The position numbers were made by a program, and so were the translations under genes. Shown here in pieces: positions 40,798-49,507 of a DNA stretch of 62,245 nt. How positions within the stretch are numbered: the stretch's first letter is position 1; each line of letters starts with the position of its first letter. The notes beneath the pieces are model-generated. The model was not told where the DNA came from. It did no database searches and saw only the letters and a list, made by a program, of their open reading frames with translations. Source of the stretch: Pseudotabrizicola algicola (lineage in GTDB: Bacteria; Pseudomonadota; Alphaproteobacteria; Rhodobacterales; Rhodobacteraceae); NCBI RefSeq assembly GCF_010915705.1, contig NZ_JAAIKE010000012.1:1-62245 (forward strand), read 5' to 3'.

Positions 40798-42075
40798 ATG
40801 CTGAATGCCGAAGTAGCCCGCCGCCGGGATGACGCGATCTCGCGCGGGGTGGGGATGATGACCCAGATCTACGCCGACCGCGCGTTGAACGCCGAGGTCT
40901 GGGATATCGAGGGCAACCGCTACATCGACTTTGCCGCCGGAATCGCCGTGGTGAACACAGGGCATTGCCACCCCCGCGTGATGGCCGCCGTCACCGAGCA
41001 ACTGGGCCGCTTCACCCATACCTGCCATCAGGTGATGCCTTATGAAAACTACATCCGCCTCGCCGAACGCCTGAACGAGAAAGTGCCGGGCGATTTCGCG
41101 AAAAAGACGATCTTTGTCACCACCGGCGCCGAGGCTTGCGAGAATGCGGTGAAAATCGCCCGCATCGCCACGGGGCGTAATGCGGTGATCGCCTTTGGCG
41201 GCGGCTTTCACGGGCGCACCTTCATGGGCATGTCGCTGACCGGCAAGGTCGAACCCTACAAGAAGGGCTTCGGCGCGATGATGCCGGATGTGTTCCACGT
41301 CCCCTTCCCGATGGCCCCGCATGGCATCTCCACCAAGGATGCGATGGCGGGCATCGAGAAACTGTTCAAATCCGATCTGGACCCGACCCGCGTGGCCGCC
41401 ATCGTCTTTGAACCTGTGCAGGGCGAAGGCGGCTTCTACCCCGCGCCCGCCGATCTGGTCAAAGCCATCCGCACCCTCTGCGACAAGCATGGCATCGTGA
41501 TGATTGCCGACGAGGTGCAGACCGGTTTCGCCCGCACCGGCCATCTCTTTGCGATGGAAGCTTACGGCGTCGCCGCCGACCTGACCACGATGGCCAAGGG
41601 GCTGGCAGGCGGCCTGCCGCTTGCGGCGGTGACGGGACGGGCGGAACTGATGGATGCCGCCAATCCGGGAGGTTTGGGTGGCACCTATGCAGGCAACCCC
41701 CTCGGCATCGCCGCAGCCCATGCGGTGCTGGATGTCATCGAAGACGAAGACCTTTGCGCCCGCGCCAATGAACTGGGCAGCCGCCTGAAGCAGCGGCTGG
41801 AAGCCATCCGCGCGACCACACCCGAGATCATCGACATCCGTGGCCCCGGCTTCATGGTGGCGGTAGAATTCGCGAACCCCGGCACGCAAGAGCCGGACGC
41901 CGGCTTCACCGGCCGCGTGCGCGCCGAGGCGCAGAAACGCGGTCTGATCCTGCTCACCTGCGGCGTTTACGGCAATGTGGTCCGCTTCCTCGCGCCGATC
42001 ACCATTCCTGACGCCCATTTCGCCGAAGGGCTCGATATTCTCGAAGCCTCGATCGCGGCGGCGCGCAGCGCCTGA
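40798..42075 (+). CDS. gabT: 4-aminobutyrate aminotransferase
   Basis: A 425-residue class III PLP-dependent aminotransferase that converts GABA and 2-oxoglutarate to succinate semialdehyde and glutamate. The PLP Lys267 is in TTMAKGLAGGLPLAA, the phosphate/aldehyde region is VTTGAEACENAVKIAR, and MIADEVQTGFARTG carries the PLP-binding Asp. Sequence and length match bacterial GabT. The ATG at 40798 is preferred because GGAG lies ten bases upstream, inside the longer frame that begins at 40771. No gabD follows; a large hairpin closes the transcript. Confidence 0.9.
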   Translation: MLNAEVARRRDDAISRGVGMMTQIYADRALNAEVWDIEGNRYIDFAAGIAVVNTGHCHPRVMAAVTEQLGRFTHTCHQVMPYENYIRLAERLNEKVPGDFAKKTIFVTTGAEACENAVKIARIATGRNAVIAFGGGFHGRTFMGMSLTGKVEPYKKGFGAMMPDVFHVPFPMAPHGISTKDAMAGIEKLFKSDLDPTRVAAIVFEPVQGEGGFYPAPADLVKAIRTLCDKHGIVMIADEVQTGFARTGHLFAMEAYGVAADLTTMAKGLAGGLPLAAVTGRAELMDAANPGGLGGTYAGNPLGIAAAHAVLDVIEDEDLCARANELGSRLKQRLEAIRATTPEIIDIRGPGFMVAVEFANPGTQEPDAGFTGRVRAEAQKRGLILLTCGVYGNVVRFLAPITIPDAHFAEGLDILEASIAAARSA

Positions 42076-42120
42076 CCGCAGGCCGCATGGCAAAAACAGG
42101 GGCGCGGGCGCATGGCGTTC

Positions 42121-42164
42121 TGCCGCAAGGACGGCGCTTTTCGGGCGCCATTCTCCTTGCGGCA
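42121..42164 (+). terminator. Large hairpin downstream of gabT
   Basis: TGCCGCAAGGA and TCCTTGCGGCA form 11-base-pair perfect arms, with an inner GGCGC/GCGCC stem around TTTTCGG. It lies 46 bases after the gabT stop. There is no T-run, so it may act as an mRNA 3'-end stabiliser or a Rho-independent pause rather than a classical terminator. Confidence 0.6.
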
Positions 42165-42262
42165 GGCATAACTGCGCCGCAAGTTGCAGAAGCTGTGGCA
42201 AGTGTTCGCTAATGGGTTGTAAATGTTCGTCCTGACTACTGGGTAAACCGATTACCGAAAGA

Positions 42263-45200
42263 ATGACGAAATTGACCGCGCTTGGCACTGATCTGCTTAG
42301 AAACACTGAAGATTTTCCGGCCTGCGCCACGCTGGACGACATGATGTGCTGGTTGATTCGTCGCTGCGGCGCATCGGCGGGCATGGTGCAGGTGGGCGCG
42401 GATGACGCAGCGGCACGTTTCCAGATGGCTTGGCCAGAGGGGTGTCTCGCGCAATTCTCGGAGTCTTTGGCCGCCGCCCCGATCGACAAGATCAAATACC
42501 GCACCCGCCCGCTGGGCGAGGTTGAGGGCAGCCCCGTCACGCTTTTTCTTGATCTCGGGCCGCAGGCAAATCCTGCCGCAGCCGATGCCGATGTGGCCCG
42601 CTTCGGCCCGTTCTTGCGGTTGGCGCTGGAAAACACGCTGCTGCGCCGCAAGCAGGACCGGCTGAACAACCTTGCCGGATTGGCCGGGGCCTGGCTGTGG
42701 GATATGGACAGCCAGGGCCAGATCACCCATCTGGCCCCGCCCAAGGCCGATGGCGCGGGCATCGGCCTGCACGGCCCCCCTCTGGCCGAGGCGGATTGGG
42801 CCGGTGCGGATTGGTCTGTCATTCGCGCCCGCCTGCCCCGGCAAAACGTGATCCGCGATCTTTTCCACACCATCACCCTGCCCGATGGCAGCCAACGGCC
42901 CCTCCGCACCAATGCGACACCGCTGCGCGACCGGACGGGGCAGTTTCTGGGCTATACCGGTGTCAGCGCCGAACGGCCCTTTCCGTCCGACCAGGAACAT
43001 CAGGCGATCTCGGCCTATCAGCGCCTGTCGGCGGTCCTCGATGTGCTGCCGGATCTGGTGTTCGAAATCACCGCAGACGGGCGCTACACCGACTTCATGG
43101 CAGGCCCTGCCGAACTTCTGGGCGATGCGCGAGACTCGCTTCCCGGCCGCACCCTTGAAGAGGTGCTGCCGCCAGATGTGGCCGCGCGCAGCCGCAAGGC
43201 GCTGGCCGAAGCGCTGAAATCGGGGCGCAGCACACCCATGCGCTTCAAACTCGACTCGCCGGCGGGGATGCGCTGGTATGAAACCTCCGGCGCACGCAAG
43301 CTGGCCCATGCCGCCGGCGAGCAGCCGACGGTGATTTTCGTTGTGCATGATGTCACCAAGGACATGCAGAAATCCGAAGATCTGGGCCGGCTGGGCCGGG
43401 TCGTCGAGAACATGTCGAACCTCGTGGTCCTTGTCGATGTGGACCAGAAGATCACCTGGGCCAACAATGCGTGGCAGCATCGCACCGGCTGGACCCTGCC
43501 CGAGGTGATCGGGCGCCGCCTCGCCGACGTGGTGCGTGGCAGACGCGGTGATCCGCGCAATGCCGCCGAGGTAGACCGCGCAATCGAAACACAGCAGCCC
43601 TATCACGGCGCCACCATCAACTTTGACCGTCACGGCATGGGGTATTGGATCGATTTCAACATCCTGCCGCTGCATGACCGCGACGGCAACGTAAACGGCT
43701 ATGTGTCCATCGAAACCGATGTCACCGCGCAAAAGGAGGGTGAGGCCAAGATGGCCCAGCTCGCCGACGAGGCCGACCGGATGCGCGCGCAGCTTTACGA
43801 CGCCATCGAAACGCTGCCCGATGGCGTCCTGATCTGGGATGCGAACGAACGTCTGGTCTTTGCCAATTCGGCCTATAAGCGCATGTATCCCGAAGCCGCG
43901 CCCCATCTGGTCCCCGGCGTGGCTCAGGTCGACCTTCTGCGCATGGGGTTAGAGCTGAAAGCGTTTCCCGAGGCATTCGGCCGCGAGGAGGAATGGTTTC
44001 AGGAACAGCTGGAACGCTACCGCAACCCCAACACCGACGAGGTGATGCGCGCGGATGACCGCTGGATCCGCCGCGTCGACCTGCGCACGCCCGACGGGGG
44101 GCGCATCGCCGTCCGCATCGACACAACCGAACGCCACCGCCAGATGCATGCGCTCGACGAGGCGCACCGCTCGCTGGCCGAGGCGCGCGACTCTCTCGCC
44201 CAGATCATCGAAAGCGCCGATGTCGGCACATGGGATTGGCGGGTGGATACGGGGGCGCTGCGCATTGGCGGCCGCTATGCCCAGATGCTGGGCTACACGC
44301 CCGAGGAATTGGGCGAGCCTTCGGATGCCATGTTCCGCGCCCTCGTGCACCCCGAAGATCTGGCCCGCCTCGACATGACCGAGCATGATGATTTCGCCCC
44401 CCTGCCAGACGGGCGCGAACCCGTGCGAGAGCATCAATTGCGTATGCGCCGCAAGGATGGCACTTGGGCTTGGATTCTGTCACGCTCTGCCGTGACCGAA
44501 CGGATGCAGGACGGCAAGCATAACGCTGTCGTCGGCATCCATCTCGACGTGACAGAACGCAAGAAGCTAGAGGACCTCGTGCTCAGCAACCAAGCCTTCC
44601 TGACCGAAGTGATGGATACCTCTATCTCCGCCATCGTCGTGGTCAGCGCGCAGGGCCTGCTGACCTATGCCAATGCCGAGGCGGAGCGCATCCTTGGCCG
44701 CGACCGGACCGTGCTGGAAGGGATGAACTTTGCCGATGCCGTCTGGGGCATCACCGCGCCCGATGGCAGCGAGATGTCGGTCGAGGATTTGCCGGTATCG
44801 CGGGCGCTGGCCGAAAACGCCATCGTCAGAGACATCCGGATTGCCATCACCCGCCTCGATGGAACGCGGCGCGTCCTGTCGGTGAACGCGGTCCCGCATC
44901 AGGGGGTTGATGCCACGGCTGCCGAAAAGTTGGTGATCGCCTCTTTCGTAGACATCACCGAAGAATTGACCAAGGCCGCACGGCTGGAACAGGCGCTCGT
45001 CGAAGCGAAAACCGCGAGCCAATCGAAATCGACATTCCTTGCGAACATGAGCCATGAAATCCGCACACCGCTCAACGGGGTGCTGGGCATGGCCGAACTG
45101 CTGGACGGGCTCATTCAGGACCCGCGCAAGAAAGAGATGATCGGCACGATCCGCCGCTCCGGCGAATTGCTCCTGAATGTGCTCAACGAAGTGCTCGACA

Positions 45201-46144
45201 TGTCCAAGATCGAGGCCGGAAAGATGGTGATCGAACAGATCCCCTTCGTCCCCGCCGAGATCGCCCGCCAGATCGAACCGCTGCACGGCCTGCGCGCCGA
45301 GGAAAAGGGCCTCGATTTCGAGGTGCTCACCAATTCGGGGGCAGAGCGTTTGCGGCTCGGCGATCCGTTCCGCATCCAGCAAATTCTAAACAATCTGCTC
45401 AGCAATGCCATCAAGTTCACCGAAAGCGGCGCGGTTTCTCTGGTGATGTCGGCCCGCGATGGCAAACCGCTGACGATCGAGGTCAGCGACACCGGCATCG
45501 GCATGTCGCCAGAACAGGTCGACCGTATCTTTGACAATTTCGAACAGGCCGAAGGTGGCACGACGCGGCGCTTTGGTGGCACGGGTCTGGGCATGCCCAT
45601 CGTGCGCAACCTCGTCGAGCTTATGGGCGGCAGCGTCTCGGTGACCAGCCGCGTCGGCCAAGGCACGCGGGTGCGCATCTCGCTCCCGCTGATGGAGACG
45701 AGCGAGCCGCTCATCGCAGAACCCGCGCGCGGCGAAACGCCCGTGCTGCAATCGCTTCACGGGGTGTCCCTGCTCATCGCGGACGATTCGGCAACCAACC
45801 GCATCGTCATCAACGAAATGCTCAAGGACACCGGGGCCGAACTGGTGCTGGCGGTAAACGGGGCCGAGGCGGTGGATACCTGGCGTCAGCGGGCCGAGGC
45901 GGGAACGCCCTTCGACATGCTGATCCTCGATATCGCGATGCCGGTTCTGGATGGCACCGGCGCGCTCCAGCAGATCCGTGACAGCAATCTGGCAGGCTCA
46001 CAGGTGCCGGCCATCGCGGTGACCGCCAACGCGATGTCGCATCAGGTGTCGGAATACATCATGGCCGGATTTGATTCGCATGTTCCCAAACCTTTCCGGC
46101 AGGCAGAGCTGCTTCACGCAATTTCTATCCTGCTCACCCGCTGA
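42263..46144 (+). CDS. Hybrid sensor histidine kinase with six PAS domains
   Basis: A 1293-residue cytoplasmic hybrid kinase. After an N-terminal region (1-130) come about six PAS-like units, near residues 135-235, 255-370, 380-490, 510-625, 645-770 and 780-900 (e.g. LDVLPDLVFEITADGRYTDF, NLVVLVDVDQKITWANNAW, GVLIWDANERLVFANSAY). The HisKA domain has His931 in LANMSHEIRTPLNGVL, followed by the N box LLSNAIKFTESG, G1 DTGIGMSP and G2 GGTGLGMPIVRNLV. A C-terminal receiver has LLIADDSATNR and Asp1223 in LILDIAMPVLDG. No membrane segment or signal peptide is seen, so it senses an intracellular cue. The downstream receiver and Hpt genes complete a phosphorelay. Confidence 0.92.
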   Translation: MTKLTALGTDLLRNTEDFPACATLDDMMCWLIRRCGASAGMVQVGADDAAARFQMAWPEGCLAQFSESLAAAPIDKIKYRTRPLGEVEGSPVTLFLDLGPQANPAAADADVARFGPFLRLALENTLLRRKQDRLNNLAGLAGAWLWDMDSQGQITHLAPPKADGAGIGLHGPPLAEADWAGADWSVIRARLPRQNVIRDLFHTITLPDGSQRPLRTNATPLRDRTGQFLGYTGVSAERPFPSDQEHQAISAYQRLSAVLDVLPDLVFEITADGRYTDFMAGPAELLGDARDSLPGRTLEEVLPPDVAARSRKALAEALKSGRSTPMRFKLDSPAGMRWYETSGARKLAHAAGEQPTVIFVVHDVTKDMQKSEDLGRLGRVVENMSNLVVLVDVDQKITWANNAWQHRTGWTLPEVIGRRLADVVRGRRGDPRNAAEVDRAIETQQPYHGATINFDRHGMGYWIDFNILPLHDRDGNVNGYVSIETDVTAQKEGEAKMAQLADEADRMRAQLYDAIETLPDGVLIWDANERLVFANSAYKRMYPEAAPHLVPGVAQVDLLRMGLELKAFPEAFGREEEWFQEQLERYRNPNTDEVMRADDRWIRRVDLRTPDGGRIAVRIDTTERHRQMHALDEAHRSLAEARDSLAQIIESADVGTWDWRVDTGALRIGGRYAQMLGYTPEELGEPSDAMFRALVHPEDLARLDMTEHDDFAPLPDGREPVREHQLRMRRKDGTWAWILSRSAVTERMQDGKHNAVVGIHLDVTERKKLEDLVLSNQAFLTEVMDTSISAIVVVSAQGLLTYANAEAERILGRDRTVLEGMNFADAVWGITAPDGSEMSVEDLPVSRALAENAIVRDIRIAITRLDGTRRVLSVNAVPHQGVDATAAEKLVIASFVDITEELTKAARLEQALVEAKTASQSKSTFLANMSHEIRTPLNGVLGMAELLDGLIQDPRKKEMIGTIRRSGELLLNVLNEVLDMSKIEAGKMVIEQIPFVPAEIARQIEPLHGLRAEEKGLDFEVLTNSGAERLRLGDPFRIQQILNNLLSNAIKFTESGAVSLVMSARDGKPLTIEVSDTGIGMSPEQVDRIFDNFEQAEGGTTRRFGGTGLGMPIVRNLVELMGGSVSVTSRVGQGTRVRISLPLMETSEPLIAEPARGETPVLQSLHGVSLLIADDSATNRIVINEMLKDTGAELVLAVNGAEAVDTWRQRAEAGTPFDMLILDIAMPVLDGTGALQQIRDSNLAGSQVPAIAVTANAMSHQVSEYIMAGFDSHVPKPFRQAELLHAISILLTR

Positions 46145-46344
46145 CAGCACAACCAAAGCGGTATAAAAACAACCCCAGATTGTGTAAACGGAAATGGACA
46201 ACTCTCAACCGTGTAATTGGGCATCACTCGCCCAGATTAGTCCTTTGTGCGGCCACATTCTGATGAAATAAGTTAGCTCTGCGTTAAGCTTATGGCGTAT
46301 CCATACGTCATGTTCGCGTCAGTGTGTGTCTTGAGGGGGATTCA

Positions 46345-46755
46345 GTGTTGGCCCAGAATGTCAGTCCTTCGCCCGCAGTCGTGCTGCTGGCGGAAGACGA
46401 TGAAGTCAATCAACAGATTGTTCGTCATCTTCTTGCGGATTTCCCCTTTATCGAACTCGTGGTTGCCTCCGATGGCAAGATGGCGCTGGAAGCGGCCATC
46501 TCGCAGCCGTTCGACCTGATGATCTTCGACCGCCAGATGCCGCTCATCACCGGCGACCGGGTGATCCGCCACCTCAAGGCGGCGCGCACCGTCAACACTG
46601 CGACGCCGATCATCCAGTTCACCGCCGATGCCCAACATGCATCGGTCACCCACCGCGCGCACGATCAGGCAGACGTCCTCATTCCCAAGCCGATCCAGAG
46701 CGAGGTGTTCCGCTCTACCGTCCTGAGGCTGCTCAACCGGCAGCCTTGCGAGTAA
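46345..46755 (+). CDS. Single-domain response regulator
   Basis: A 136-residue stand-alone receiver without output domain. It has the acidic pocket LLAEDDEVNQQ (Glu17-Asp18-Asp19), the phospho-acceptor Asp62 in LMIFDRQMPLITGD, Thr in IIQFTADA and the conserved Lys in VLIPKPIQ, so it should be phosphorylated normally. The GTG at 46345 is chosen because GAGGGGGATTCA lies just before it; a start seven codons earlier is also possible. It stands between the hybrid kinase and the Glu-substituted regulator and probably shuttles phosphate or titrates the kinase. Confidence 0.87.
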   Translation: MLAQNVSPSPAVVLLAEDDEVNQQIVRHLLADFPFIELVVASDGKMALEAAISQPFDLMIFDRQMPLITGDRVIRHLKAARTVNTATPIIQFTADAQHASVTHRAHDQADVLIPKPIQSEVFRSTVLRLLNRQPCE

Positions 46756-46837
46756 TCAGGCAAAATTTTTGCCTCGCGCCCCATTTATGCCGCAAATGCC
46801 AGCTTAGGTTGTGCTCAGGCAACCGAGGGTGGTAATT

Positions 46838-47797
46838 ATGTCTGCCAGCATGAGATATTTGGCCGTTGACGATGATCCGGCATTTCACTTTGTTCTGACC
46901 AAAATGATGACCCATCTGGGCTACCAACCGCCTGTCTGCGCAATTTCTGCGGTAGAGGCCCTGAATTACCTGTCCGACCCCAAACAGCATTTCGACGCGA
47001 TCCTGCTCGAGATCCAGATGCCCGGCATGGATGGCATCGAGGCCTGCCAGCACATCCGCGCGATGGCGCATCACAAAGACACGCCCATCATGATGGTCAC
47101 CACCATGAACGGGCGCGAGTTCGTCGATCAGGCCTTTGCGGTCGGTGCCACCGACTATCTGACCAAGCCGATCAACCGCATCGAATTGCAGGCGCGTCTG
47201 GGTATGCTTGACCGTCTGGTGAAAGAGCATGCCCATGCCCGTTCGCTTCAATTCGCAATGGAATCGATGGACGATATCCAGAGCTTCGGCTTCGCCTTCG
47301 AAGACCCGATGACGCTGCCCAAATGCGGCTCTCTCATCGACTATCTCGCCTTGGAAAACCATCTGCTCACGCTCAGCCGCCTGAAACTGCACGCCCATAC
47401 CGCGCTCGCCTTTCAGGTTGTGGGCGGGGCCGCGCTGTTCCGCCGCCTGAACCGGGTGGAGTTTCTGGACTGCATGGAAGATGTCGGATCAGCCATCGCC
47501 GCCTGCCTCAAGCGCCAGAACTTCCTGCTCGCCTATGCCGGAAGCGCCGAGTTTGTCAGCATCCTCAATCGCACACACCCGATCGACATGCTGGAACTGG
47601 AACAGGAGCTTTCGTCAGAACTGATGGTGTTCGATGCCGTCTATGAAAGCCTTGGCCTGCCGATGCTCGAAGTGCGCATCGGGGCCACGGTCAATTCTGG
47701 CCTGTTCTCGACCTCGGCCGTCAAGACGATGCTGGGCCGCGCGCGCGCCTCTGTGCGCGGGCAATCGGGCTTTCACATGCAGTATATGGCAGGCTAA
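46838..47797 (+). CDS. Response regulator with Glu in place of phospho-Asp and degenerate GGDEF domain
   Basis: A 319-residue protein: receiver (1-125) plus a C-terminal GGDEF-like domain (about 160-319). The receiver keeps the acidic pocket DDD (11-13), Thr88 and Lys110, but the phosphorylation site reads ILLEIQMPGMDG, with Glu58 where all typical receivers have Asp. The C-terminal domain retains the GGDEF fold pattern, but the signature is AYAGSAEFVSIL instead of GGDEF, so no diguanylate cyclase activity is expected. The protein may be a constitutively active-like output or a scaffold. The ATG at 46838 is used. It is followed by the Hpt gene after one base. Confidence 0.85.
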   Translation: MSASMRYLAVDDDPAFHFVLTKMMTHLGYQPPVCAISAVEALNYLSDPKQHFDAILLEIQMPGMDGIEACQHIRAMAHHKDTPIMMVTTMNGREFVDQAFAVGATDYLTKPINRIELQARLGMLDRLVKEHAHARSLQFAMESMDDIQSFGFAFEDPMTLPKCGSLIDYLALENHLLTLSRLKLHAHTALAFQVVGGAALFRRLNRVEFLDCMEDVGSAIAACLKRQNFLLAYAGSAEFVSILNRTHPIDMLELEQELSSELMVFDAVYESLGLPMLEVRIGATVNSGLFSTSAVKTMLGRARASVRGQSGFHMQYMAG

Positions 47798-47798
47798 G

Positions 47799-48167
47799 AT
47801 GCTGGTGGGAACCAGCACGGGGCAGACCATGACAGAGTCGTGGGCGCAGGCGATCATACCGCAGTTTCTCGATCTGACGGCCAGCCGCCAGATCGAGATC
47901 GAAATCGAACGCGGCAATCTCGAAGCCGGAACCGATCCCAAACATGCCGCCCGCGAGATCGGCAAAATCGTGCACAAGATTGCCGGCACCGCCGCAAGCC
48001 TCGGCTTTCCCGGCCTTGGCGCGCAGGCGCAAACGGTAGAATCGCTTTGCCACCAAGCCGCGGCCTCCCCTGCCCGCGATCTTGACCCCGCACTCAAGCG
48101 CCATCTGCTGCGCGCACTCGATGACCTGAACCAGGAACTTGACCGGGTGCTTGTCACCACGGTGTGA
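47799..48167 (+). CDS. Histidine phosphotransfer (Hpt) protein
   Basis: A 122-residue helical protein with an Hpt domain: EIGKIVHKIAGTAASLGFPGLG carries the phospho-accepting His59, followed by the typical AQAQTVESLCHQAA helix. It would pass phosphate between the hybrid kinase receiver and a terminal response regulator. The ATG at 47799 begins one base after the stop of the preceding gene; a second ATG at 47829 (MTESWAQ) gives a 112-residue form and is also plausible. Last gene of the phosphorelay cluster. Confidence 0.87.
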   Translation: MLVGTSTGQTMTESWAQAIIPQFLDLTASRQIEIEIERGNLEAGTDPKHAAREIGKIVHKIAGTAASLGFPGLGAQAQTVESLCHQAAASPARDLDPALKRHLLRALDDLNQELDRVLVTTV

Positions 48168-48350
48168 CTGGCCTTGCCCTTGATGCGGGGGCGGCCAAGT
48201 CCCTAAATCAGATCAGAGCGTTACGCAGCGGCAAAGGCGGAAAGGCGCCTGAAGCCGCCAAGTCACATTTTCCTGACTGGAACCTTTTCGCGTTTTGACG
48301 CGTTGTATGGGCATGTAACGAATACACCTGCCAACAAACGAGGCCTTCCC

Positions 48351-48608
48351 ATGAAAAAATTCGCTCTCCTGTCCGCCGTGGCTCTGTCGCTCGCCGCTTG
48401 CCAGACCTCTGACCAGAACGCTGCTCTGGGCGGTCTTGGCGGCGCTGCCGTCGGCGCGGCACTGTCCTCCGGCGAAGACCGCACCACCGGCGCTCTGATC
48501 GGCGCAGCAGTGGGCGTTGCCGCCTCGACCCTGATTGGCCCCGCCCCGCAGCGCGGTCAGTGCTACTACCGCGACCAGAACGGCAACCGCTTCATCGCCG
48601 CTTGCTGA
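48351..48608 (+). CDS. Glycine-zipper lipoprotein
   Basis: An 85-residue outer-membrane-type lipoprotein. The signal MKKFALLSAVALSLAAC has Cys17 as lipidation site. The mature part contains Gly/Ala-rich zipper segments (ALGGLGGAAVGAALSSG, ALIGAAVGVAASTLIG), typical of proteins that oligomerise in or at membranes, and ends with a small QCYYRDQNGNRFIAAC motif with two cysteines that could form a disulfide. The ATG at 48351 follows ACGAGGCCTTCCC. A strong intrinsic terminator follows, so it is monocistronic. Confidence 0.88.
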   Translation: MKKFALLSAVALSLAACQTSDQNAALGGLGGAAVGAALSSGEDRTTGALIGAAVGVAASTLIGPAPQRGQCYYRDQNGNRFIAAC

Positions 48609-48626
48609 TCTGATCCGGCGGATCAC

Positions 48627-48659
48627 AAAGGCGCGTCCGGGAAACCGGGCGCGCCTTTT
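48627..48659 (+). terminator. Intrinsic terminator of the glycine-zipper lipoprotein gene
   Basis: AAAGGCGCGTCCGG-GAAA-CCGGGCGCGCCTTTT forms a 14-base-pair stem with one G-T wobble, a GAAA loop and a terminal TTTT. It lies 18 bases after the stop codon and is the clearest classical terminator in the window; the A/T flanks make it potentially bidirectional. Confidence 0.85.
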
Positions 48660-48763
48660 GCTATACGCGCGCCACGCTGACGGGCCACGCCTGCCCCCTT
48701 GTGCGGGCTTTTCAGGCCGCGCCCCAGCCGATAAGAGCGGGTCATGCACAAAGGCCGCCCCGC

Positions 48764-49507
48764 ATGACCCAACCCGCCGCACCCGCCAGCGATGCTCTTG
48801 TCCTGCAAGGGGCCTGCGCCGCGTTGTCCGGCAAACGGGTGCTGCATGATCTGACGCTGCAGCTGCAAGAGCGGCGAATCGGGATCATCGGGCGCAACGG
48901 GTCCGGAAAATCCACACTTCTGCGCCTCCTCGCGGGCCTCATTGCCCCCGAGACAGGCAGCGTGCGCGTCGCAGGGCTCGATCCTGCCCGCGCCCGCAAG
49001 GAGATGCTCGGCCAGATCGGCATCCTGTTCCAGAACCCCGATCACCAGATCCTGTTCCCCACCGCGGATGAGGAACTTGCCTTCGGGCTCATCCAGATGG
49101 GCCTGCCGAAAGCGCAGGCACAGGCGCAGGTTCGGGCGCTTTTGGCCGAACATGGTCGCAGCCATTGGCAGGGCGTCCCCGTCTCCAGCCTCTCGCAAGG
49201 ACAACGGCACTGGCTCTGCCTGCAAGCTGTGCTGCTTATGCAGCCGCGCACCATTCTGCTTGACGAGCCCTTTGCCGGATTGGATCTGCCGACCCAGGCC
49301 CGCCTCGCCCGTGCCTTCGCTGCCCTGCCCCAACGCCTCATCACGATCACCCACGATCCGGCAAGCCTTGCGGGCAGTGACCGCGTGATCTGGATCGAGG
49401 CTGGCCGCGTGGCCGCCGATGGTCCGCCAGCGGCGGTCCTGCCGCAGTTTGAATCCGAAATGCACCGACTGGGGGGCCTTGATGCTGACGCTGACCTCCC
49501 CGGTTGA
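48764..49507 (+). CDS. bioM: Biotin ECF transporter ATPase BioM
   Basis: A 247-residue ABC ATPase of the CbiO/EcfA type. Walker A is GRNGSGKST (43-51), the Q-loop is ILFQNPDHQILFPTADEE (the FQNPD motif is typical of ECF ATPases), the signature LSQGQRHWLCLQAVLL is slightly divergent, and Walker B is TILLDEPFAGLD. With BioN and the substrate-specific BioY it imports biotin with high affinity. The gene order bioM-bioN-bioY matches the Rhodobacter capsulatus biotin transporter. It overlaps bioN by 26 bases. Confidence 0.92.
   Translation: MTQPAAPASDALVLQGACAALSGKRVLHDLTLQLQERRIGIIGRNGSGKSTLLRLLAGLIAPETGSVRVAGLDPARARKEMLGQIGILFQNPDHQILFPTADEELAFGLIQMGLPKAQAQAQVRALLAEHGRSHWQGVPVSSLSQGQRHWLCLQAVLLMQPRTILLDEPFAGLDLPTQARLARAFAALPQRLITITHDPASLAGSDRVIWIEAGRVAADGPPAAVLPQFESEMHRLGGLDADADLPG

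Noticed and set aside
40750-42912. 720-codon minus-strand frame across gabT and the kinase start
   Set aside because: Covers two genes with clear motifs and the gabT hairpin; biased composition and no domain.
42236-43906. 556-codon minus-strand frame antisense to the hybrid kinase
   Set aside because: Shadow frame in GC-rich coding sequence; no ribosome binding site or known domain.
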